Source: Bacillota bacterium (GTDB lineage Bacteria > Bacillota > Clostridia > Peptostreptococcales > Anaerovoracaceae). Taken from it: a stretch of 5,210 nucleotides of DNA. The notes below the pieces were generated by a model, which saw only the letters and a list, made by a program, of their open reading frames with translations, was not told where the DNA came from and ran no database searches. The translations under genes and the position numbers were made by a program. Where the stretch lies: the NCBI GenBank assembly GCA_017621195.1, contig JAGATO010000062.1, positions 1 to 5,210 on the forward strand, read 5' to 3'. Shown one piece after another: positions 4,982 to 5,210 of the stretch. Each line of letters begins with the position of its first letter. The first letter of the stretch is position 1.

Positions 4982-5014
4982 ATAATATAGATTTCACAAA
5001 AAAATCTATATTAT
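4982..5014. repeat. Perfect 13-bp inverted repeat inside the array
   Basis: ATAATATAGATTT (4982-4994) and AAATCTATATTAT (5002-5014) are exact reverse complements around a 7-base CACAAAA loop. It joins the reverse motif of one 50-bp unit to the forward motif of the next. Confidence 0.85.
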
Positions 5015-5126
5015 AGTATCGTCTGAGTCCAAAAATACAGAACATCGTGCAGAATTACGTAATACCCCCCTATATCCGCAGGCATTCCAACTTGTGCCGT
5101 ATGGCTTCATTTCATTTCCTTTCTTC

Positions 5127-5150
5127 TCTATCATCGTTTCTATCATCGTT
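5127..5150. repeat. 12-bp tandem duplication
   Basis: TCTATCATCGTT occurs twice in succession (5127-5138, 5139-5150). The end of the second copy also pairs with AACGAT (5154-5159) as ATCGTT-CAA-AACGAT. No function is apparent. Confidence 0.75.
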
Positions 5151-5160
5151 CAAAACGATA

Positions 5161-5210
5161 CCGCCGCGCACCTCAAATGTTCGGCGGAAGGCCTGCGGCT
5201 ACGCCGCAGG
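5161..5210. repeat. GC-rich inverted repeats at the window end
   Basis: CCGCCG (5161-5166) pairs with CGGCGG (5182-5187) over a 15-base loop, and CCTGCGGC (5192-5199) pairs with GCCGCAGG (5203-5210) around TAC. The second hairpin ends exactly at the window edge, so it may be a cut terminator, a REP-like element or part of an RNA. The abrupt return to high GC suggests a new feature begins here. Confidence 0.5.

Larger units (their letters stand above)
4651..5055. repeat. Array of CTATATT/AATATAG motifs with about 50-bp period
   Basis: CTATATT occurs exactly at 4651, 4702, 4751, 4906, 4956 and 5006, and its complement AATATAG at 4841, 4934 and 4984. Close variants fill expected places: AATTTAG 4679-4685, ATTATAG 4729-4735, TTTATAG 4778-4784, CTGTAAT 4802, CTATATA 4813 and AATACAG 5034-5040. 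Each unit is CTATATT, about 21 variable bases, the inverted motif at position 28-29, then about 15 variable bases. Units are 51, 49 and 51 bp on the left and exactly 50, 50 and 50 bp from 4906 to 5055, with one irregular gap at about 4863-4905. Four sites join into 11-bp dyads of the type CTATA-W-TATAG. Only the motifs are conserved, not the sequence between them. No gene is present here. Confidence 0.8.

Noticed and set aside
4651..5055. CRISPR array
   Set aside because: The period of 50 bp is short, and only 7-bp motifs at two places per unit are conserved instead of one 25-40 bp repeat with constant spacers. No cas genes are in the window.
5006..5110. Minus-strand 34-codon frame starting MKPYGTSWNACGYRG with an AAAGGA site upstream
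   Set aside because: It overlaps the last unit of the repeat array and ends on a motif copy (CTATATT gives TAG on the other strand). I do not recognise the peptide, and such frames are expected by chance.

Overview
The window looks like chromosomal DNA of a fairly GC-rich member of the Clostridia (Bacillota). The main clue is a six-cysteine SCIFF precursor peptide, a family essentially confined to that class. Strong AGGAGG-type ribosome sites, a TTG start, and compact tRNA and terminator units fit this. The species cannot be named from the sequence. The genes are GC-rich; roughly 4400-5160 is clearly AT-rich and has no convincing gene.

Layout. 3-314 (+) is the 3' end of a gene cut by the window edge, possibly of the ATC-hydrolase family. 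It shares a bidirectional terminator with tRNA-Glu(CTC), 373-447 (-), which has its own near-consensus promoter. A DUF1275/YoaK-type membrane protein (553-1281, -) diverges from a LysR regulator (1410-2327, +). A perfect 22-bp palindrome between them carries the putative -10 hexamers of both promoters. The LysR gene overlaps a GNAT acetyltransferase of the phosphinothricin/methionine-sulfoximine type (2314-2907, +). Regulator, acetyltransferase and divergent membrane protein therefore form a plausible small module. Next comes scfA, the SCIFF precursor (2977-3129, +), with its own promoter inside the end of the GNAT gene and a strong terminator. No SCIFF maturase is present. Facing it is a minus-strand pair: a PspC-domain membrane protein (3822-4025) and a flavodoxin-domain protein (3243-3782).

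The last kilobase is decayed or non-coding. At 4259-4410 (-) is a relic of an AAA+/DUF4143-type ATPase that keeps its Walker A segment and a later segment, with the middle deleted. After a long inverted repeat (4414-4466) comes the most unusual element. Between 4651 and about 5055 the heptamer CTATATT and its complement AATATAG recur with a period of about 50 bp in alternating orientation, the last three units being exactly 50 bp each. I cannot match this to a known element. It could be an operator or iteron array, a centromere-like site, or a chain of RNA hairpins. The window ends in GC-rich inverted repeats that may begin another feature outside it.
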